Shown one piece after another: positions 1 through 5,817 of a DNA stretch of 5,817 nt. Positions within the stretch are counted from its first letter, which is position 1; every line of letters begins with the position of its first letter. Location: the NCBI GenBank assembly GCA_030619185.1, contig JAUXBW010000146.1, positions 1 through 5,817 of the forward strand, read 5' to 3'. Made by a program: the position numbers and the translations under genes. This stretch comes from Methyloprofundus sp. (lineage in GTDB: Bacteria; Pseudomonadota; Gammaproteobacteria; Methylococcales; Methylomonadaceae). Under the pieces are notes generated by a model. It ran no database searches. It was not told the origin of the DNA and saw only the letters and a list, made by a program, of their open reading frames with translations.

Positions 1-423
1 CCAGTTACGAATACGTACAATAAATTGATTTCCTGCCAGTGAGCCACGTTTTAACTTTTTACTATGCCGTGTTGCCTGTAAAACTTTGATGGTTTCTGAG
101 TTTAATCCTTCCCAGTCTGGGTCTGGCTTGCCAGGAAGCCATATACTAAACCATTGCGTGGTTCGGGCATGCCGGTCTTTTAAACCCGCATAACTGACAT
201 CTCGTTGGCGCACCCCGGAAAACCGGGCGAGTAATCGAGCAACATAGTCCGTATTTTCGGAGCATTTTTCTATTAAGACAAAAGTATGCTCGCCTGTGCC
301 TGACAATGCAAAAGACTGAATCTCATTGACAATAAAATCATCAGGCGTTGTGCGGATGTTACCCTGGCTTTGAGCGCCACCATAAGCGTATGCCCAGTCA
401 GGTAGATAAATAGTGGAGTTCAA
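1..423 (-). CDS. truD: tRNA pseudouridine(13) synthase TruD, N-terminal part (3' end outside window)
   Basis: TruD converts U13 of tRNA-Glu and some other tRNAs to pseudouridine in the cytoplasm. The minus-strand frame is open for 141 codons from 423 to the window edge. It reads LPDWAYAYGG at residues 7-16, PDDFIVNEI at 27-35 and the family active-site block AGLKDRHARTTQWF at 79-92, where D83 corresponds to the catalytic aspartate of the GxKDxHA motif. The rest of the protein (about 340-350 residues in the family) lies beyond position 1. The start is unusual: TAG and TAA stops sit at 436-438 and 433-435, and no ATG occurs early in the frame, so TTG at 421-423 is the only conventional start that keeps the conserved N-terminus. 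No good Shine-Dalgarno sequence precedes it. It lies 87 bases after ispF, as the last gene of the visible cluster. Identity is secure; the start is less certain. Confidence 0.9.
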   Translation of the reverse strand, partial: MNSTIYLPDWAYAYGGAQSQGNIRTTPDDFIVNEIQSFALSGTGEHTFVLIEKCSENTDYVARLLARFSGVRQRDVSYAGLKDRHARTTQWFSIWLPGKPDPDWEGLNSETIKVLQATRHSKKLKRGSLAGNQFIVRIRNW

Positions 424-479
424 ATTGAATAATTACTAAGGTATATAGCTGAGAGTTGTGGGTAATCAGATGCATTTTT

Positions 480-502
480 GGCGGGCTAAAGCCACGCCCT
501 AC
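480..502 (-). repeat. GTAG-type REP palindrome
   Basis: On the minus strand this stretch starts with GTAG and continues as an imperfect palindrome: GGCG, an unpaired T, GGCT, a TT loop, AGCC, CGCC. The GTAG tetranucleotide followed by a bulged GC-rich hairpin is the established layout of REP sequences mobilised by REP-associated tyrosine transposases (RAYTs). It lies 8 bases downstream of the ispF stop, in the ispF-truD gap, a typical intergenic site for REPs. On the mRNA it would form a stable stem-loop that could protect upstream message or damp expression of truD. The downstream run is A, not T, so it is not an intrinsic terminator for this operon. Only one copy is visible here, so repetitiveness is inferred. 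Confidence 0.65.
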
Positions 503-510
503 ACGAATAT

Positions 511-984
511 CTATTTGCTGATAAGCACAATCGCTTGTACTGCAATGCCTTCTTTGCGCCCTTCAAAGCCAAGCTTTTCAGTTGTCGTTGCTTTGACATT
601 AATACAGTCTATATCCACTAATAAATCTTCTGCAATATTAGTACACATAGCGACGATATGAGGTGCCATTTTTGGTGCCTGGGCAATAATGGTAATATCT
701 GCGTTTACCAGAGTATAACCCTTTTGTTGCACAATTGCGTAGACATGACGCAGTAAAACCCGGCTGTCAGCACCTTTAAATTCAGGATCGGTATCAGGAA
801 AGTGCTTGCCAATATCGCCTAAAGCCGCCGCTCCCAGTAGTGCATCACTTAAGGCATGTAACACCACATCACCATCAGAGTGCGCTTCCAGACCTTGATC
901 ATAATCAATTTTTACTCCACCTAAAATCACATCACCTTGATCGACAAAGCGATGTACGTCATACCCTTGTCCAACTCGTATCAT
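511..984 (-). CDS. ispF: 2-C-methyl-D-erythritol 2,4-cyclodiphosphate synthase
   Basis: IspF is the cytoplasmic MEP-pathway enzyme that cyclises CDP-methylerythritol 2-phosphate to methylerythritol 2,4-cyclodiphosphate, releasing CMP. The 157-residue product has the usual family length. The zinc ligands are visible as D9 and H11 in GYDVHRF and H43 in [29 protein letters not shown] follows at 56-66, and the C-terminal signature [15 protein letters not shown] supplies the cytidine-phosphate pocket. The ATG overlaps the ispD stop as ATGA (981-984), so translation is probably coupled, and a GGAG five bases upstream of the ATG gives a good ribosome site. The enzyme is normally a homotrimer and can associate with IspD. 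The neighbour ispD supplies the preceding pathway steps. Nothing looks damaged. Confidence 0.97.
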   Translation of the reverse strand: MIRVGQGYDVHRFVDQGDVILGGVKIDYDQGLEAHSDGDVVLHALSDALLGAAALGDIGKHFPDTDPEFKGADSRVLLRHVYAIVQQKGYTLVNADITIIAQAPKMAPHIVAMCTNIAEDLLVDIDCINVKATTTEKLGFEGRKEGIAVQAIVLISK

Positions 985-1679
985 TGTTGCTCCAAATAAA
1001 ATTGTGCTAATGCTAAATCTTCGGGGCGAGTAATTTTTAGATTATCCGAACGCCCTGCGATAATTTTAGGTTGTTGACCCTGTAATTCCATGGCACTGGC
1101 ATCATCAGTCATGATCCAGCCTTTATCTGCTGCTTCTTGCAATGCATGTTTAAGAGCACTATAGCGAAACATTTGTGGGGTTAAAGCACGCCATATTTTG
1201 CTTCGATCTACCGTATCAGTAATTGCCAGCTCATCATTAACAGACTTTAAAGTATCATGAGAGGCTAACGCCAGGATCCCACCTACCGGGTGATCATCTA
1301 ACTCATTGATCAGGTGCTCGACATCACTTTGAGTAATACAGGGACGTGCTGCATCATGTACCAGCACCCAGTCGTTATCCTCGGCTTTATCAGCTATTGA
1401 GTTTAATGCAGATAACACTGAATCCGCTCTTTCCTTACCACCCGCTGCGGTAAGAATCCGGGGGTTTTTAGATATGTTAAGTTCTGGCCAATACGGGTCT
1501 TCTTGTGAAATAGCGACGACAACAGCGGTGAGTAATTCAACCTCTAATAAACGAGTTAAAGTCTGCTCAATCACTGTATAGGAATTTAATGCTAGATATT
1601 GTTTAGGGCGATCTGCCTGCATACGTTTACCCACACCCGCAGCAGGTACAATACCCCAATATTTATTTGTTTCGGTCAT
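981..1679 (-). CDS. ispD: 2-C-methyl-D-erythritol 4-phosphate cytidylyltransferase
   Basis: IspD transfers CMP from CTP to methylerythritol 4-phosphate in the cytoplasm, the third step of the MEP isoprenoid pathway. The 232-residue product matches the family length (about 230). The nucleotide-binding start reads [10 protein letters not shown] at 11-20, followed by PKQY at 25-28 with the conserved lysine K27. LVHDAARPC at 106-114 holds the metal-binding aspartate D109, TVDRS at 156-160 holds the conserved arginine R159, TDDASAME is at 191-198, and KITRPEDL at 215-222 contains K215. The ATG at 1679-1677 follows AGGA (1690-1687) with seven bases between. That ribosome site coincides with the end of a MITE-like element separating ispD from ftsB. 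The 3' end overlaps ispF by ATGA. The gene itself looks intact and functional. Confidence 0.97.
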   Translation of the reverse strand: MTETNKYWGIVPAAGVGKRMQADRPKQYLALNSYTVIEQTLTRLLEVELLTAVVVAISQEDPYWPELNISKNPRILTAAGGKERADSVLSALNSIADKAEDNDWVLVHDAARPCITQSDVEHLINELDDHPVGGILALASHDTLKSVNDELAITDTVDRSKIWRALTPQMFRYSALKHALQEAADKGWIMTDDASAMELQGQQPKIIAGRSDNLKITRPEDLALAQFYLEQQ

Positions 1680-1686
1680 AGGTATT

Positions 1687-1690
1687 TCCT
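1687..1690 (-). promoter_or_regulatory. Shine-Dalgarno of ispD, lying in the element terminus
   Basis: The minus strand reads AGGA seven bases before the ispD ATG. These four bases are also the outermost bases of the left terminal inverted repeat of the 1687-1929 element. The opposite terminus carries UCCU (1929-1926) on the same transcript, so the two could pair and hide the site. The ribosome-site call is directly seen; the sequestration is inference. Confidence 0.7.
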
Positions 1691-1709
1691 AGAAACCGCA
1701 GTTGAGCGC
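1687..1709 (+). repeat. Left terminal inverted repeat of the MITE-like element
   Basis: It begins TCCTAGAAACCGCAGTTG and is the inverted counterpart of 1907-1929, with three mismatches in 23 bases. Its outer four bases provide the ispD ribosome site on the minus strand. Confidence 0.75.
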
Positions 1710-1721
1710 GGATTTTGTGGA

Positions 1722-1811
1722 AAATCTGAGTGCGAAAGACAAGGCATAGCTCGCGGGCAATGGCCGTAGCCCTTGGCAAGAGCTGTAACGCAGTATTTCG
1801 CACTCAGATTT
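1722..1811. repeat. Internal long hairpin of the element
   Basis: The arms 1722-1737 and 1796-1811 are perfect 16-base inverted repeats (AAATCTGAGTGCGAAA and its complement). A further TTTTGTG/CACAAAA match lies outside them (1713-1719 with 1815-1821). Within the 58-base centre, AGCTC (1748-1752) pairs with GAGCT (1780-1784) and GGGC (1755-1758) with GCCC (1769-1772), so the transcript should fold into one long, nested stem-loop. Such a structure is a plausible site for RNase III or RNase E processing between ftsB and ispD. No T-run follows it, so it is not an intrinsic terminator. Confidence 0.75.
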
Positions 1812-1906
1812 ATTCACAAAACCGTGAAGCGGGGTATATTCACCCAACAGGTGACAAGTATTTACGATCATTACATTTAGTATTCAATTACTTATAGTGT
1901 TTTATA

Positions 1907-1929
1907 GCGGCCAACTGCGGTTTTTAGGA
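1907..1929 (-). repeat. Right terminal inverted repeat of the MITE-like element
   Basis: On the minus strand it begins TCCTAAAAACCGCAGTTG and matches the left terminus at 20 of 23 positions. Its outer edge touches the ftsB stop codon (1932-1930). In the mRNA it can pair with the left terminus; one of the three differences becomes a G-U wobble, leaving two mismatches in 23. Confidence 0.75.
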
Positions 1930-2199
1930 TTATTCAATGACCTGAAAAAAGGTTTCATCTTGCTTGATCAAACCTAAATCATGACGTGCATTTTCTTCAA
2001 TGGCTTCTTTACCTTTACGCAAATCCAGAACCTCAGCTTCTAATGCTTTATTACGCAGTTGCTTTACTGTTAACTGCTGTTGCAATTGATCTAGCTGTTG
2101 CTGATACTTCTGTGTTTGCTGATAACTACCATCACCATACCATAAGCGATATTGTAACAGTGTAATCAGAATAACAAGAAAGACTATAAGAATTTTGAT
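1930..2199 (-). CDS. ftsB: Cell division protein FtsB, apparent ATC start
   Basis: FtsB is a bitopic inner-membrane divisome protein that joins FtsL and FtsQ to control septal peptidoglycan synthesis. The 89-residue frame starts (M)KILIVFLVILITLLQYRLW, a very short cytoplasmic end followed by one transmembrane helix at about residues 3-16. The family signature QYRLWYGDGS is at 16-25. A heptad-like, Q- and L-rich periplasmic coiled coil runs over about 26-72, and the end is ARHDLGLIKQDETFFQVIE, matching the conserved ARxxLGxxxxxETFF region. Length is near that of pseudomonad FtsB (about 94) and below E. coli (103). The frame has TGA at 2205-2203 and no ATG, GTG or TTG before the membrane helix. 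ATC at 2199-2197 is chosen because AGGTGA lies just upstream and the resulting MK-start fits the family. The position downstream of eno and upstream of ispD is the classical ftsB locus. Confidence 0.85.
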   Translation of the reverse strand: MKILIVFLVILITLLQYRLWYGDGSYQQTQKYQQQLDQLQQQLTVKQLRNKALEAEVLDLRKGKEAIEENARHDLGLIKQDETFFQVIE

Positions 2200-2202
2200 A
2201 AG

Positions 2203-2208
2203 TCACCT
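2203..2208 (-). promoter_or_regulatory. Shine-Dalgarno supporting the ATC start of ftsB
   Basis: AGGTGA on the minus strand fully matches the 3' part of the anti-Shine-Dalgarno complement GGAGGTGATC. It ends three bases before ATC at 2199, so AGG is six bases from the start. This is the main sequence reason for placing the ftsB start there. The 11 bases at 2212-2202 that contain it are complementary to 1855-1845 on the same transcript. Confidence 0.6.
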
Positions 2209-2212
2209 GTTG

Positions 2213-2245
2213 CAGGAAGGGTAAAGTTAAGGTCTGCCCTTCCTG
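2213..2245 (-). promoter_or_regulatory. 9-bp hairpin in the eno-ftsB gap
   Basis: CAGGAAGGG (2213-2221, plus strand) and CCCTTCCTG (2237-2245) form a perfect 9-bp stem with a 15-base loop. It lies between the eno stop and the ftsB ribosome site. No T-run follows on either strand, so it is unlikely to be a simple intrinsic terminator. It may be an mRNA processing or stability element that lets eno be expressed at a much higher level than ftsB; that role is inferred. The structure ends four bases before AGGTGA. Confidence 0.5.
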
Positions 2246-2273
2246 ACATCAAATAGAGTATTTTAAGATGGAC

Positions 2274-5817
<3,544 letters not shown>

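Larger units (their letters stand above)
1687..1929. mobile_element. MITE-like palindromic element in the ftsB-ispD gap
   Basis: About 243 bp of noncoding DNA is bounded by inverted repeats at 1687-1709 and 1907-1929. These match at 20 of 23 positions, with the shared core AAACCGCAGTTG. Inside is a second inverted repeat (1722-1737 with 1796-1811, 16 bp perfect). The element encodes no transposase and fills the intergenic space almost completely, from directly beside the ftsB stop codon to seven bases before the ispD ATG. That fits a miniature inverted-repeat transposable element moved in trans. Target duplication is ambiguous: TA next to the cores at both ends, or TATT at 1683-1686 and 1931-1934 if one end is shifted by one base. 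TA duplication would fit an IS630/Tc1-like parent, but this is inference. A 60-codon frame across it (1871-1689) looks like a by-product of the palindromes. Confidence 0.7.

Noticed and set aside
458..661. 67-codon plus-strand open frame
   Set aside because: It overlaps the REP and is antisense to ispF; its product shows no recognisable features.
1689..1871. 60-codon minus-strand open frame between ftsB and ispD
   Set aside because: It runs through the palindromic arms and left terminus of the MITE-like element, has no recognisable domain and no good ribosome site. It is best explained as translation of repeat DNA.
1883..1910. Outward promoter for ispD in the AT-rich part of the element
   Set aside because: TATAAA- and TATAAG-like hexamers occur on the minus strand, but no -35 box sits at acceptable spacing.
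2204..2206. GTG as the ftsB start
   Set aside because: It is one base out of frame with the FtsB coding sequence and its frame ends at TGA after 23 codons, so it works only if there is a sequence error.

Overview
The window carries part of a conserved gammaproteobacterial housekeeping cluster. Every recognisable gene is on the minus strand, so transcription runs from right to left: pyrG (5' end cut by the window), kdsA, eno, ftsB, ispD, ispF, truD (3' end cut by the window). This gene order and the protein motifs point to a gammaproteobacterium that makes LPS (KDO synthesis) and uses the MEP isoprenoid pathway. Base composition is moderate to somewhat AT-rich by eye. The metal-dependent type of KdsA argues against the enterobacterial and pseudomonad lineages. 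It resembles what I recall from methanotroph or sulfur-oxidiser relatives, but the genus cannot be fixed from this window.

Layout from right to left. 5817-4489 is CTP synthase, missing about its first hundred residues, joined to KDO-8-phosphate synthase (4492-3659) by an ATGA overlap. A 101-base gap precedes enolase (3557-2274). A 74-base gap with a 9-bp hairpin precedes a small divisome gene, ftsB (2199-1930), which has no ATG, GTG or TTG start and seems to begin at ATC. The ftsB-ispD gap is filled almost exactly by a MITE-like element of about 243 bp (1687-1929) with 23-bp imperfect terminal inverted repeats and a strong internal inverted repeat. ispD (1679-981) and ispF (984-511) overlap by ATGA. 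An 87-base gap with a GTAG-type REP palindrome (480-502) separates ispF from the truncated truD (423-1), which appears to start at TTG.

The genes serve nucleotide supply (PyrG makes CTP, which IspD consumes and which CMP-KDO formation also needs), LPS core (KdsA uses phosphoenolpyruvate, the product of enolase), isoprenoid precursors (IspD, IspF), septal wall synthesis (FtsB) and tRNA modification (TruD). No defence, phage or biosynthetic cluster is visible.

The most interesting part is the ftsB-ispD junction. Read as mRNA, the two ends of the inserted element are complementary over 23 positions with two mismatches, and this pairing would bury the ispD Shine-Dalgarno sequence. A second 11-nt stretch inside the element is perfectly complementary to the ftsB Shine-Dalgarno region. 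Together with the apparent ATC start of ftsB, this raises the inference that a mobile element has become a translational control structure for its neighbours.
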